NCBI RefSeq assembly: GCF_002949795.1
Contig: NZ_CP026692.1
Coordinates: forward strand, 3,890,545-3,954,544
Direction: 5' to 3'
Source: Nostoc sp. 'Lobaria pulmonaria (5183) cyanobiont'
GTDB taxonomy: Bacteria; Cyanobacteriota; Cyanobacteriia; Cyanobacteriales; Nostocaceae
Length of the DNA stretch: 64,000 nucleotides
In this document: piece by piece, positions 1-9,467 of the stretch
Layout: every line of letters begins with the position of its first letter
How positions within the stretch are numbered: the stretch's first letter is position 1
Translations under genes and position numbers: made by a program
Notes under the pieces: generated by a model
Told to the model about the DNA's origin: nothing
What the model saw: only the letters and a program-made list of their open reading frames with translations
Databases searched by the model: none

Positions 1-142
1 ATAATTTACCGTAACCCTCATTACTACGTTGTTTTGCGTAGATTCCGCAAAAATTAGTAAAAAAAAGCAAATTAATTAACTTATGGTTACTAGGACTTAT
101 GATAATTCACACTTCGATGAAAGCACTAATGGGGTTGTTGTA

Positions 143-1198
143 ATGGTCGAGCCATACAGCCAAAAAGAGCAAATACAGCAAGTTGTTTACCGCATTTTAG
201 ATGCCAATTTAGACCGCGCTCGTGAGGGCTTGCGAATTATTGAGGAATGGTGTCGGTTTGGGTTGAATAATGCCCAGTTGGCTCTTGAATGCAAGCGGCT
301 GCGACAAGAGGTAGCCAAGTGGCATACCTCAGAATTGCGGGCGGCGCGAGATACACCAGGCGATCCTGGGACTGAGTTAACTCATCCTCAAGAAGAACAA
401 CGAGCTAGTATAAAATCGGTCTTGCAAGCTAACTTTTGCCGGATAGAAGAAGCATTACGGGTGTTGGAAGAATACAGCAAGCTTTTCCAGCCAAATATGG
501 CTAAAGCTTGTAAGCAGATGCGCTATCAGGTTTATACCCTAGAAAGTAGTTTAATGGGTCATCAGCGCCATCAATTGTTGTGGCGATCGCGTTTGTATCT
601 TGTGACTTCCCCTAGTGAAAGTTTGTTGAACAACGTTGAAGCTGCCCTCAAAGGGGGATTAACGCTTTTACAATACCGCGATAAAAATGCCGATGATTCT
701 TTGCGTCTGGAACAAGCGAGAAAATTACGGCAGTTATGCCACATCTACGGTGCTTTGTTCATCGTTAACGATCGCGTAGATGTAGCTTTAGCTGTCGATG
801 CCGATGGGGTGCATCTGGGACAACAAGATATGCCTATTGCTGTTGCTCGGCAATTACTGGGTTCGCAGCGTCTGATAGGGCTTTCTACCACAAATAAAGA
901 AGAAATGCAAGCAGCAATTGCTGAAGGTGTAGATTATATTGGCGTGGGGCCAGTTTATGAAACTCCCACGAAAGTAGGTAAGGTAGCAACAGGTTTAGAA
1001 TATGTCAGCTATGCTGCCAAAAATTGCTCAATTCCCTGGTTTGCAATTGGGGGAATAGATGCCAATAATGTCAATGATGTGATCGATGCCGGAGCCGAAC
1101 GTGTAGCGGTGGTGCGATCGCTTATGCAAGCCGAACAGCCTACCCTAGTAACGCAATATTTGCTCTCTCAACTCAATCGCATTAAACCAGAACTTTAA
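143..1198 (+). CDS. thiE: Thiamine phosphate synthase, two-domain cyanobacterial form
   Basis: Joins the thiazole phosphate and HMP-pyrophosphate to make thiamine phosphate in the cytoplasm. About 351 residues, much longer than the usual 210-residue enzyme. The C-terminal half, from LYLVTSPSE onward, is the ThiE TIM barrel, with LLQYRDK, FIVNDRVDVA, DGVHLGQQDMP and GVGPVYETPTK. The N-terminal 150 residues are helical (LDANLDRAREGLRIIEEW) and resemble the extension family that I recall as ThiD2, proposed to phosphorylate HMP-P; that assignment is from memory. An upstream in-frame ATG at 83 would add 20 residues without family resemblance, so the ATG at 143 is preferred. thiS follows 63 bases later on the same strand. 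No TPP riboswitch is visible in the 142 bases available. Confidence 0.93.
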   Translation: MVEPYSQKEQIQQVVYRILDANLDRAREGLRIIEEWCRFGLNNAQLALECKRLRQEVAKWHTSELRAARDTPGDPGTELTHPQEEQRASIKSVLQANFCRIEEALRVLEEYSKLFQPNMAKACKQMRYQVYTLESSLMGHQRHQLLWRSRLYLVTSPSESLLNNVEAALKGGLTLLQYRDKNADDSLRLEQARKLRQLCHIYGALFIVNDRVDVALAVDADGVHLGQQDMPIAVARQLLGSQRLIGLSTTNKEEMQAAIAEGVDYIGVGPVYETPTKVGKVATGLEYVSYAAKNCSIPWFAIGGIDANNVNDVIDAGAERVAVVRSLMQAEQPTLVTQYLLSQLNRIKPEL

Positions 1199-1225
1199 AA
1201 GAGTTATTTGTCATTAGCCCAAAGT

Positions 1226-1259
1226 GAGTAACCAATACCCAATTCCCCATTCCCCACAT
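1226..1259. repeat. Heptamer-type intergenic repeat
   Basis: Degenerate units of the CCCAATT/CCCCATT type lie between thiE and thiS, ending just before the thiS start. This is the same class of short tandem repeat found elsewhere in the window. Confidence 0.6.
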
Positions 1260-1261
1260 TT

Positions 1262-1474
1262 ATGTCTAACGAGATTACGATTCAGGTAAATGGGGAAACC
1301 CATAGCTGCTCATTTCAAACTTCTTTACCTGATTTACTCCAACAGTTGGGTTTCAATCCCCGTTTGGTAGCTGTAGAATATAATGGCGAAATTTTACACC
1401 GCCAGTTTTGGCTGCAAACAAAAGTGCAACCAGGCGATCGCTTAGAAGTGGTAACTATTGTCGGAGGTGGTTAG
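1262..1474 (+). CDS. thiS: Sulfur carrier protein ThiS
   Basis: Seventy residues with a ubiquitin-like fold pattern, ending in VTIVGGG. The C-terminal Gly-Gly is what is adenylated and converted to thiocarboxylate to deliver sulfur to thiazole synthesis. Length and the DLLQQLGF and VAVEYNGEILHR segments fit the family. It lies 63 bases after thiE, so cotranscription is likely, with a heptamer repeat in the spacer. The stop codon overlaps the stop of a short minus-strand reading frame described among the findings. Confidence 0.93.
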   Translation: MSNEITIQVNGETHSCSFQTSLPDLLQQLGFNPRLVAVEYNGEILHRQFWLQTKVQPGDRLEVVTIVGGG

Positions 1475-2029
1475 TTGATCTGAGCCAGCAAGCCCAAATT
1501 CTTGAGGCTGCGTCGTGTAATCTCAATGTAGGCGGCTGCATCTTCAGCAAGACATCCAATGACTGTAAACACAAAAGATTGCATTCGGTGCTTTGCGTAA
1601 CGCTGAAGGTATTACTCTATGCGAAACCAGATATTTTTCATTGCACATTTAATCAGATCACAAGCGTGATTTTACACTGCAATCTTGCTCATTTGCGAAG
1701 CAATTTTTTAAAGGTTATTTATAAGTCAATACACTTAGGTTAAGGGTTATTGATGTAAATAATTGGTCTTTCAAGATGCTATAAATTGCGTCTCTACATC
1801 AGGGTTTTGTTGCTCATTCTGAACTGGATTGATTTATAAATAGGACTTATAGCAAATTGTCATTGTTAGCATTTTTTGAATCTGATGATTTAGAACTACT
1901 ATAGCAATAATTGCAAACCGCAGATCCTGACTTATTTAATAAGTTGGGGATTTTATTTATTAGGAATGATTTAGGATTGCTGTATATTACGGAAATTATA
2001 TTTTGATGATTGCTCGATCTGCATTTATT
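1475..2029. other. Intergenic stretch with one short minus-strand ORF
   Basis: No convincing gene. The minus strand carries a 37-residue frame (1471-1584, starting MQSFVF and ending LLAQIN) that could be a gene tail or chance. A plus-strand frame across 1408-1743 overlaps thiS in another frame and resembles no protein. The rest is AT-rich. Confidence 0.5.
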
Positions 2030-3262
2030 TCATAAAATTGTATTTCTTCCCTCTGGTTTGTAAAGCGACCGATGAAGTGTTCTACGCTTGGCTAATTCTT
2101 TACCTTTGCGGCCAAGTTGCTCACGTAGTTGCTGGTCTTTGCACAACCGATTGAAAGCTTGAAAAACTTCATAACCAGAATTTGGATTAACCAGTATTCC
2201 ATTTTCTTCATGCTGAACTGTGTCTAGAACACCGCCTAAACGAGGAGCAATTATAGGCTTACCGAAGTAACTTGCTTCTAAATAAGCCATACCAAAACCT
2301 TCCATATTATTAGGTTTAGTATCCGATAAAGTCAGCATGGCAAATATGTCGCAAGCGGCATAATAACCTGCTAATTCTCGCTCTGGCACATATCCGGCAA
2401 AGTGAACGCGCTTATCAACCCGCAAACGATACGCCAGAGATTTAAGTTCAGATTCACTTGGCCCTTGACCGCAGAGTATATAGTGGACATCAACCCCAAA
2501 AGTTAGCAATATTGGGATATTATCAATTACTCGGTCGAAACCTTTATGTTTTATTAATCTGCCGATGGAGAGAATAACTATTGCTGTTTCGGGAATGTTG
2601 TACGTCTGACGCACGCGAACCCGTAAATCATCAAGGCTACTGGGACTGGCTACATTATTACCAAATTTTTCTGGTCTGATTACTGGGTTAATGACGTGGG
2701 TAGGAGTATCTAATCGGAAAGCAGTTCTGAGGTAGTCTCTTGTATAAGAGCTGTTACAAACAATGCCTTCGGCGCGTTTGAGTGTTAATTTAAATAGCGA
2801 TCGCAGCACGGGATTGTGTAAAGTACAAAGAAGATCGTTGCCGTGCAAATAGATAAAAAACCGAATAGGTAACAAATAGCTCAATAGCAACAGTGAAGGA
2901 AAATCATAGCCGTGGCCCCACTCGATATAACGATAGTGATAGCGAAAATAGAGTTTAATTGCTAAGACAAATGAGCAGACGATATTGACCAAAGGCTTCA
3001 GGATATTTCCCACATAGCCGCTACGCCAATATTTAGGATAATACCAGCGATACACAGGAAACTGTTGACTTTCATCAAATACTCCATCTCCTGAGCAACT
3101 AGCTGCCAGCACAATTACTCGTTCTGGATCTTGGAGACAGCGATTGTAGATATATTCCCCAATTACAGCTTCTTTCGGCAGGAAGATCCGGGATATGATT
3201 AGGATATCTGGATATGCAGCTTTGTCTCTGATTTCGGCTGTTAGTTGAGAAATATGTTCCAT
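2030..3262 (-). CDS. Glycosyltransferase family 4 (GT-B fold)
   Basis: 410 residues with the two-domain GT-B layout. It transfers a sugar from a nucleotide-sugar donor to an unknown acceptor, probably in surface polysaccharide or glycan synthesis. The C-terminal half has ILSIGRLIKHKGFDRVI, YILCGQGPSESELKSLA, VHFAGYVPERELAGYYAACD and EGFGMAYLEASYFGKPII, the donor-binding pattern with its EX7E glutamates. The N-terminal half contains hydrophobic stretches and the conserved FFIYLHGND. Its neighbours do not identify the acceptor. The gene stands alone between two long non-coding stretches. An AT-rich region lies upstream. Confidence 0.88.
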   Translation of the reverse strand: MEHISQLTAEIRDKAAYPDILIISRIFLPKEAVIGEYIYNRCLQDPERVIVLAASCSGDGVFDESQQFPVYRWYYPKYWRSGYVGNILKPLVNIVCSFVLAIKLYFRYHYRYIEWGHGYDFPSLLLLSYLLPIRFFIYLHGNDLLCTLHNPVLRSLFKLTLKRAEGIVCNSSYTRDYLRTAFRLDTPTHVINPVIRPEKFGNNVASPSSLDDLRVRVRQTYNIPETAIVILSIGRLIKHKGFDRVIDNIPILLTFGVDVHYILCGQGPSESELKSLAYRLRVDKRVHFAGYVPERELAGYYAACDIFAMLTLSDTKPNNMEGFGMAYLEASYFGKPIIAPRLGGVLDTVQHEENGILVNPNSGYEVFQAFNRLCKDQQLREQLGRKGKELAKRRTLHRSLYKPEGRNTIL

Positions 3263-4371
3263 AATAAAGTTGACAACTATATTTCAAATAGTTTTTAATT
3301 TATTTCGAATTAGGATTACTTTCAAAGCCATCATTATTATTTTATTTCTTTTAAAACGAATTTGGTAGACAAATTTGAAGCCGATTTTAGAAGATTAGCC
3401 AGGAAGATTGTTTTTTTATTGTGTTGATTTTATTTTTGTTGCAAATTTCTCCATTAATGAGAAGTTATGTACATGATGAACAATAAATCAAAACTAGCAC
3501 TTATAGCGAAATTGCTCAGTGAACAACTGTTGCGATTCCCAAATTTAGCTACATTCAATAGAATATTCTAAATACCTGAACTATTGTGCCAAAATGCTAA
3601 AAATACTTGTAACTGTTTAACAACAAGATGGTGTCTGTCTGGCATAACTGACAAGCATCACAGACAGTCTATACTATTATATATATACGTAAGCTTAGAC
3701 ATTTTAAATGTATTAAATAATTCTACAAATCGTGGCAAGTCGTTGAGCAGTTCTAAATCATGAGTAATCAGTTAAAAAGGAATACTTGTAAATAAATATT
3801 CCTGACTTTTGACGTGATGTGGAAAAGCCCAGGAAAATTTCACCTCCTTCCTGTGTCGGGAAGAGAGAAAATTTAAAGTCTCTCTGCTAGAAGGAGAGAT
3901 ATGAAAAAGAGAGATTTTCCAAATTCCGTGAGAAGTCAGATTCACTTGCTACTCGGATTGCGTAACTCCTGTTTTTTTACTCGACACCGTTTCAGTGAAT
4001 AATTAAAAAAATTAGTCAAAATAATCACCAAAAATTCCAATCATCTGTATAATTCAAAACTGTAGTCTGAAAGTGCTAGTCCAAAGCATAGCAAACAATT
4101 GCCCGTAGGCGTAGCCTGTCGTAGACATCGCAAATTTCTGTGAGGATAAACATATCTTCAGGTACGGTTCCCCAGTCGAGAAATCCCCCCTGCGATCGCT
4201 ACTTACCCAAGATAAGACGCGGTAAATTAAATATGTAGCCTCTAAAAGTAAATGCTACGTGAATGCTACAAACTTGCTTGTTAGGGGCTAGCGTTAGCGA
4301 CATCCTGCAACACTGCTCCCAATAGGGGTAGAGATCATAAATAATAATTCCGTTTTTCAAGCGATTGTCTT
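3263..4371. other. 1.1 kb intergenic region with repeats
   Basis: Mostly AT-rich. It holds a short hairpin near 3634-3669 (CTGTCTG paired with CAGACAG), a 33-codon frame at 3901-4002 behind a good AAGGAGAG ribosome site, and a dispersed repeat at 4104-4131. No conserved gene is recognised. Confidence 0.6.
4104..4131. repeat. Dispersed GTAGGCGTAGCC-type repeat
   Basis: A roughly 28-base sequence of the form GTAGGCGTAGCC(T/C)GTCG followed by TAGACATCGC. Close relatives occur at 13441-13469, 41792-41820 and 49848-49876, always between genes. Confidence 0.7.
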
Positions 4372-5355
4372 ATGCGTAAAAAACTACAACAAACCATCAA
4401 ACCGCTGTTAAAAACCTTCTTAGCCCTAAGCTTGGTGTTAGCTTTGGCTCTTGGTCACGCCGATGGCGCATTAGCAGCCCGCAGTGGGGGTCGTATCGGT
4501 GGTGGCTCCTTTAGAGCACCTTCCAGCCGCACCTATACACCGCGCACATACTCACCTCCTGGCGGGGGCGGATACTATCCTGGTGGTGGTTTTGGTGGTG
4601 GCTTTGGCTTTCCCTTCCTACTTCCCTTCTGGGGTATTGGAGGAGGATTTGGTGGTATATTTACCATCTTAATTTTCTTGGCGATCGCTAATTTCTTATT
4701 GCAAACTTTCCGCCGCGTCTCTAGTGGTGAAACTGGAGAAGCCGATTACAGCAGTAACTCTTCTGTTTCTGTAGCTCGTTTGCAAGTAGGTTTGTTAGCT
4801 CAAGCCCGTGAATTGCAAAATGAACTCAACCACATTGCTGAAACTGCTGATACTAACACCCCAGAAGGCAGAGCAGAAATTCTACAAGAAGCTAGCCTCG
4901 CTTTACTCCGCCATCCCGAATACTTTGTATATGCAGGTGGTGGCACTCAACAAGCCAGTTTGAATTCAGCTGAAGGTCAGTTTAATCGGCTGTCATTGGC
5001 AGAACGCAGCAAGTTTAGCGAAGAAACTCTTTCTAACGTCAACAACCAGCTAAAAGCAGCCCTTGCCAAAGATGCTTTACCTGCGACTGGTGAACTCGAC
5101 AACCCCACCCGCCTATTTACCGAAGGCGCTGGTGAATACATTATCGTCACCTTGCTGGCGGCGACACTAGGTAAGTTTGACATCCCCACAGCGATTAATA
5201 GTGCTGATGATTTGCGTCAAGCTTTGCGGCAAATTGGTAGTATCCCTAGCGAAAAGCTTCTAGCAATTGAAGTTCTTTGGACTCCTCAAGCTGAAAATGA
5301 TACTCTCACATCTGATGATGTGTTAGCAAATTATCCTGATTTGAGACTTGTTTAA
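4372..5355 (+). CDS. DUF1517-type glycine-rich membrane protein
   Basis: 327 residues. The first 35 are basic then hydrophobic and end near GALAARSGG, consistent with a signal peptide. A Gly/Pro/Tyr-rich segment follows (RSGGRIGGGSFRAP, PGGGGYYPGGGFGGGFGF), then a membrane segment around IFTILIFLAIANFLL, and a soluble domain with VARLQVGLLAQARELQ. This matches the DUF1517 family of cyanobacteria and plastids, whose biochemical role I do not know. It is monocistronic and followed by a clear terminator. The call rests on the RSGGRIGGGSF motif and overall layout. Confidence 0.85.
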   Translation: MRKKLQQTIKPLLKTFLALSLVLALALGHADGALAARSGGRIGGGSFRAPSSRTYTPRTYSPPGGGGYYPGGGFGGGFGFPFLLPFWGIGGGFGGIFTILIFLAIANFLLQTFRRVSSGETGEADYSSNSSVSVARLQVGLLAQARELQNELNHIAETADTNTPEGRAEILQEASLALLRHPEYFVYAGGGTQQASLNSAEGQFNRLSLAERSKFSEETLSNVNNQLKAALAKDALPATGELDNPTRLFTEGAGEYIIVTLLAATLGKFDIPTAINSADDLRQALRQIGSIPSEKLLAIEVLWTPQAENDTLTSDDVLANYPDLRLV

Positions 5356-5439
5356 TCTGTGAAAATTTTGCGCTTGAGCGTTAAGAAAAACTTTGCATCT
5401 TAGTGCAACGAATAAGTTCCCCTTAAGAACAATAACTAG

Positions 5440-5470
5440 AAAACCGTTTGTCATTGACAAGCGGTTTTTT
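5440..5470 (+). terminator. Rho-independent terminator after the DUF1517 gene
   Basis: An inverted repeat pairs AAAACCGTTTGTCA with TGACAAGCGGTTTT and runs into TTTTTT. It lies about 85 bases after the stop of the 4372-5355 gene. Confidence 0.85.
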
Positions 5471-5680
5471 GTAGAGTTTATATCATTTCCAGATAATTAG
5501 TTATGATTGCCACAGTCATTTCACCCCACCCTGCTCTAAGAGTTTCCAAAGAGAAGATTAAGGGGTGGGGTTGTGGGAGGTGAATAAGTAATTAAGTGGA
5601 CATAATAGATATATTTAACTATGATTTTAGAAACATTTTGGTAGTATTATCAAAATGAATTATACGCAAAGTGTTATCTT

Positions 5681-6061
5681 ATGCCTAGTGTTGAAGCCGA
5701 CGAAAACCGAGAGCATCGCATTAAAACGGAGATCGTTGTAGATGCTGAAGACAAAGAAGACCGGGCTATGGGTTGGTACTACTACCTCGAAGAGGCTCTG
5801 AATTTTCCCTTTTTGGCTACATGGACTAAGAAGGGACGCAAATCAGGTGCTGTCGAAGAGAAACAAGTGGAAGTACTGGGAATGGCCCCAGATGATGAGT
5901 GCTTAAAAGATATGTTTGTGGAAGTGGCTTATATTAATGGTAAGGATGATGATGTATATTCTGCCAAATTATCTGAAATAGCAGCCATTGATGTTGATAG
6001 TGAAACTCAAGAAGCGATCGCAGACTGGCTCTATTGGATTGCTAGAGGTTATAAATTTTAA
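5681..6061 (+). CDS. CcbP-family calcium-binding protein
   Basis: 126 residues, strongly acidic, with the segment YYYLEEALNFPF near residue 34 and a conserved pattern through VEVLGMAPDDEC, FVEVAYINGKDDDVY and IADWLYWIARGY. This fits the CcbP family, whose Anabaena member binds calcium and affects heterocyst differentiation. This protein has an extra N-terminal 30 residues of charged sequence, so it may be a paralogue rather than CcbP itself. The family call is from recalled sequence resemblance. The gene converges on the acetyltransferase, leaving only 3 bases between stops. Confidence 0.72.
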   Translation: MPSVEADENREHRIKTEIVVDAEDKEDRAMGWYYYLEEALNFPFLATWTKKGRKSGAVEEKQVEVLGMAPDDECLKDMFVEVAYINGKDDDVYSAKLSEIAAIDVDSETQEAIADWLYWIARGYKF

Positions 6062-6064
6062 ATT

Positions 6065-6625
6065 CTACGACAAATACCGAATGACGCGGCAGGGATTACC
6101 AGCAGCGACAACATTCTCAGGTATATCTTTGACAACGACACTACCAGCACCAATGGTTGTGTTATCACCAATAGTTACACCTGGACAAATAATTGCATTG
6201 CCACCAATCCAGACATTATTACCAATCTTAATTGGGGCAGCTAATTCTCTACCAGAAAGACGAATTTCTGGCTCTGTTGGGTGGTAAGCAGTATAAATTT
6301 GCACATAAGGAGCGCATAAAACATTTTCACCAATGTGAACTGTATTACAGTCTAAAATTACACAGCCATAATTCATATACAATTTGTCGCCAGCAAAAAT
6401 ATTACTGCCATAGTCGCAGTGAAAGGGTGGCACAATTGCTACTTTTTGACCGATTTTTCCAAATAATTCTTGTAAAATTTGCTGCCGTTGCTCTTGCTGT
6501 TCTTCGGTTGTAGAATTATACCTTCGCAACAGACGACTGGCTCGCTTACTTTCGGCAGCCAATTCTGGATCTTCGGCCAAATATAATTCGCCTGCGAGCA
6601 TTTTCTGTTTTTCGGTTTTTTCCAT
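6065..6625 (-). CDS. Maltose/galactoside-type sugar O-acetyltransferase
   Basis: 186 residues. The N-terminal helical cap ([17 protein letters not shown]) is typical of the Maa/LacA/NodL group. It is followed by left-handed beta-helix hexapeptide repeats from [15 protein letters not shown] to the end. The motifs [11 protein letters not shown] (catalytic His), [20 protein letters not shown] and GNPCRVIR are all present. It transfers acetyl from acetyl-CoA to a sugar hydroxyl; the true substrate cannot be told from sequence. It is 68 bases downstream of the REC-PAS-GGDEF gene on the same strand and could share its transcript. Confidence 0.9.
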   Translation of the reverse strand: MEKTEKQKMLAGELYLAEDPELAAESKRASRLLRRYNSTTEEQQEQRQQILQELFGKIGQKVAIVPPFHCDYGSNIFAGDKLYMNYGCVILDCNTVHIGENVLCAPYVQIYTAYHPTEPEIRLSGRELAAPIKIGNNVWIGGNAIICPGVTIGDNTTIGAGSVVVKDIPENVVAAGNPCRVIRYLS

Positions 6626-6693
6626 AACAGATTTATGGGGCTTCTCGGTTGTATACCATAACCTTAGTAGTGCCTAGAGTATCATTTCCATCC

Positions 6694-7977
6694 TTAACTA
6701 AATATGGCATAAGTAGCTTTTCCCTGCCGTTTAGCTTGGTACATAGCAATATCAGCATCCCGCAGCAGAGTTGCAGGCTCCTCATAATTATTAAAATTCC
6801 AAGTAATACCAATGCTAGCTGTAGTAGATAATTGATATCCATTCAGGTTGACTGGCAATCTTAAGGAATCTTGAATACGTTTGGCAACGTTGGTAGCGTC
6901 GGTAATGTCTTTAATATTCTCCAAAAGAACAGTAAACTCATCACCACCAAATCGTGCTAAAGTATCGCCACCACGTAAGCACGACTCTAAACGTTTAGCG
7001 ATCGCTACTAAAAAATCATCCCCTATTCCATGCCCAAAGCGATCGTTAATCTCTTTGAAGCCATCTAAATCCAAAAATAAAACTGCAAAATAATAATCGC
7101 TTCTGCGTTTGCTACGTTCAATGGTTTGTCTGAGCCGATCTAAAAATAAAATACGATTCGGTAATTCTGTTAGCCCATCATAAAATGCACTGCGGATCAG
7201 TTGCACCTCTGTCTGCTTACGTTTAGTGATGTCTTGAAAAACTAAAACCGCGCCAGTAATATTGCCATCTCGATCGCGGATAGGTGCAACATTATCTCCA
7301 ATCGTTATTTCTTTACCATCCTTGGTAATCAATGTACAGTTTTCTGGTAAATTGAAAACTTCACCTGCTTCGATTACATAAGTAGCCAAATTTTCAATTT
7401 TTTCTCCTATATCTTTATTAACTAAGTTAAAGACTTCTATTAAATCTTTCCCGAACGCTTCACTTTGCTTCCAACCAGTGATTAGTTCTGCTATGGGATT
7501 CATCATTTCAATACAACCATTTGCATACGTCACAATCACTGCACAACCCATACTATTAATAATTGCCATCAACCTCTGTTTTTCTTCATATAATATTTTT
7601 TTGCTCTGATGTTTGTACAAGGTCATTTCAATCACAAAATGTAAATCACTTTCAATAAATGGTTTGACTATGTAACTAAAAGGTTCACTTAGCTGATTTT
7701 TATGTAATGTTTTATATTCCGAACACTCCGTTAGATATACTACAGGTACATGGAAGTGATTCTGGATAATATCCGCTACGTGGAGACCGTCTATTTCTCC
7801 AGCTAGACAGATATCAATTAATACTAAATGTGGATGAGTTTCTGCTACCTTTTTTATTGCCTCCTCACCAGATTCAGTTATTTCTGATACTAAATAACCT
7901 AATTTTTGTAAACTTTTTCTAATCTTTGAGGCTATATTTTTTTCATCCTCAACAACTAGGATTTTGTGGGCGAACAT
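6694..7977 (-). CDS. Response regulator with PAS and GGDEF domains (diguanylate cyclase)
   Basis: 427 residues. Receiver domain at residues 4-120 with acidic E10-D11 and phospho-acceptor D55 (LVLIDICLAG). A PAS domain at about 135-260 ends in the PAC-like QDITKRKQTE. A GGDEF domain at about 265-427 has an intact RFGGDEF and an upstream RGGD five residues before it, which is the c-di-GMP inhibitory site. No EAL domain. It is therefore expected to make c-di-GMP when its receiver is phosphorylated, with product inhibition. No histidine kinase is adjacent, so the input is unknown. The upstream region is 0.95 kb without a gene. Confidence 0.92.
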   Translation of the reverse strand: MFAHKILVVEDEKNIASKIRKSLQKLGYLVSEITESGEEAIKKVAETHPHLVLIDICLAGEIDGLHVADIIQNHFHVPVVYLTECSEYKTLHKNQLSEPFSYIVKPFIESDLHFVIEMTLYKHQSKKILYEEKQRLMAIINSMGCAVIVTYANGCIEMMNPIAELITGWKQSEAFGKDLIEVFNLVNKDIGEKIENLATYVIEAGEVFNLPENCTLITKDGKEITIGDNVAPIRDRDGNITGAVLVFQDITKRKQTEVQLIRSAFYDGLTELPNRILFLDRLRQTIERSKRRSDYYFAVLFLDLDGFKEINDRFGHGIGDDFLVAIAKRLESCLRGGDTLARFGGDEFTVLLENIKDITDATNVAKRIQDSLRLPVNLNGYQLSTTASIGITWNFNNYEEPATLLRDADIAMYQAKRQGKATYAIFS

Positions 7978-8931
7978 GTTACAATAACCTGTTTGCTAAG
8001 GTTCAGATTCTTGTTGTCAGTGTCAACTCAAGTTAAAAGTGCTTATCTTATCATAAACAATCTCTAACTACCCTGTATTCTTGCTTGATATTAATACTGA
8101 CTAATGAGTAAATAGCATCATGTTATTAATCTCCGGCAATTTCTATGCTTATTAAAGCTAATTTTGATTAATCTATGTAGCTAATATGATGCTACTAACA
8201 TCAAATTCAAAAATGTATACAATAATTTTTTATTGGGAAAGTATAAACACTAAGTATAATATCTATATAAAAATTAATCAAGAATAAAATTTCATAAAAT
8301 CCCAGTATATTACTTTAATATAAGTTAAAAAATCTAGAGTGTGTTGTATGTAATATAAGAATATATACTCAACTCACTAAATTATTAATAATAATTAATA
8401 TTTATAAAAAGTTTAATGCTGCTTTACCTACAAGTAGCTTTTATATCCGATTAGGTCTAGATTCCGGTCTAAAAATGTCTGAAATCTTGAATAATCAGTG
8501 AACTAGTATTACTTAAAAATATTCAGATAAAAATTGTAAATTGCTTTTTAAAAATACCACTCGCTGGTCTTGTAATAGCCTGGCAAGCCTAAATGTGTGC
8601 AATATAAAAAGTAGTTATGTTTACTCAAATCTCAATAAATGATACATTTTTCATGCACTATTTTATCCTTGCCACGACACTACGCATATTTTACAAATCC
8701 AATACTAGCCCTATAGCTTCTGGTTAATAAGCTAATCACAATTCCTATCCTTTGAAAATATGCAAGTTAAATGCTCATCAGCAAATCGCGGTATTTTTTA
8801 GCTTTTTGATAATCAGCAGGTGCTGGAGGCAATGGCAGCAAAGATTCTCATTGTGAGACACTCCCAAGTTGCACGTAAACCCCCTGTTTTTTGCTAGCTG
8901 ATAGATATTGAAAAAAAACACATTTTGTGAA
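7978..8931. other. AT-rich intergenic region
   Basis: About 950 bases with no convincing gene. Near 8770-8850 the minus strand can be read as a short gene-tail-like sequence (LPPAPADYQKAKKYRDLLM then stop) with an in-frame stop just upstream. This could be a worn C-terminal remnant but is too short to identify. Confidence 0.5.
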
Positions 8932-9300
8932 TTAAATATTGGACTTGATTTTAGTCAGTTCAATGCTAATTTTGCCACCAAAGTCTGGAATAGGTGCGGC
9001 AGGTTTGCTGAGAGTGACTTGGACTTTTGTTACACGATCGCACTCTTGGAGGATAGAATCTGCGATCGTTGTTACCAATTTCTCCACCAAAACAAATTTA
9101 GACGTTTTGATCAGATGTTGTATCAAGCTAATGACGCTGCGATAATCTAAAGTGTCTTCGATCGCGTCAGTCTTGGCCGCTGTGGAGATATCCAACCATA
9201 ATCTCACATCCACCTCAAACCATTGTCCTAGCACCTGTTCTTCTGGTAGATACCCAGTGTAGCCATAGCCGCGAATTCCCGTTAAATGAATGCAGTCCAT
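8932..9300 (-). CDS. folB: Dihydroneopterin aldolase
   Basis: 122 residues. Cleaves dihydroneopterin to 6-hydroxymethyl-dihydropterin and glycolaldehyde in folate synthesis. The start MDCIHLTGIRGYGYTGYLPEE is the family N-terminus, with Tyr/Gly for pterin binding and Glu in the conserved place. DYRSVISLIQ, LVEKLVTTIAD and VTLSKPAAPIPDFGG follow in order. The frame stays open further upstream to 9438 but that part is unlike the family, so the ATG at 9300 is chosen. The gene is divergent from menD, with 167 bases between. Confidence 0.92.
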   Translation of the reverse strand: MDCIHLTGIRGYGYTGYLPEEQVLGQWFEVDVRLWLDISTAAKTDAIEDTLDYRSVISLIQHLIKTSKFVLVEKLVTTIADSILQECDRVTKVQVTLSKPAAPIPDFGGKISIELTKIKSNI

Positions 9301-9467
9301 AGAAGTTTGAGAGCAAATTGTGCATTTTGTGGAAAGTTGAGCAAGTTTGCTTGGAGATTTTCTTTCTCCGAAACTCGCGTGGCGGTGTTGGATTCCATCA
9401 CCGCATTGATGGATTTTAAATTGAATTTCCCTAGACAAAATCTAAAATTTAAGATTGTTTTATAGCT

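Noticed and set aside
1-142. TPP riboswitch upstream of thiE
   Set aside because: The conserved CTGAGA and ACCCTTTGAACCTGATC-type elements are not in the bases available. One could still lie before the window.
1408-1743. 111-codon plus-strand frame overlapping thiS
   Set aside because: It starts inside thiS in another frame and its product has no recognisable pattern. Composition looks like translated non-coding DNA.
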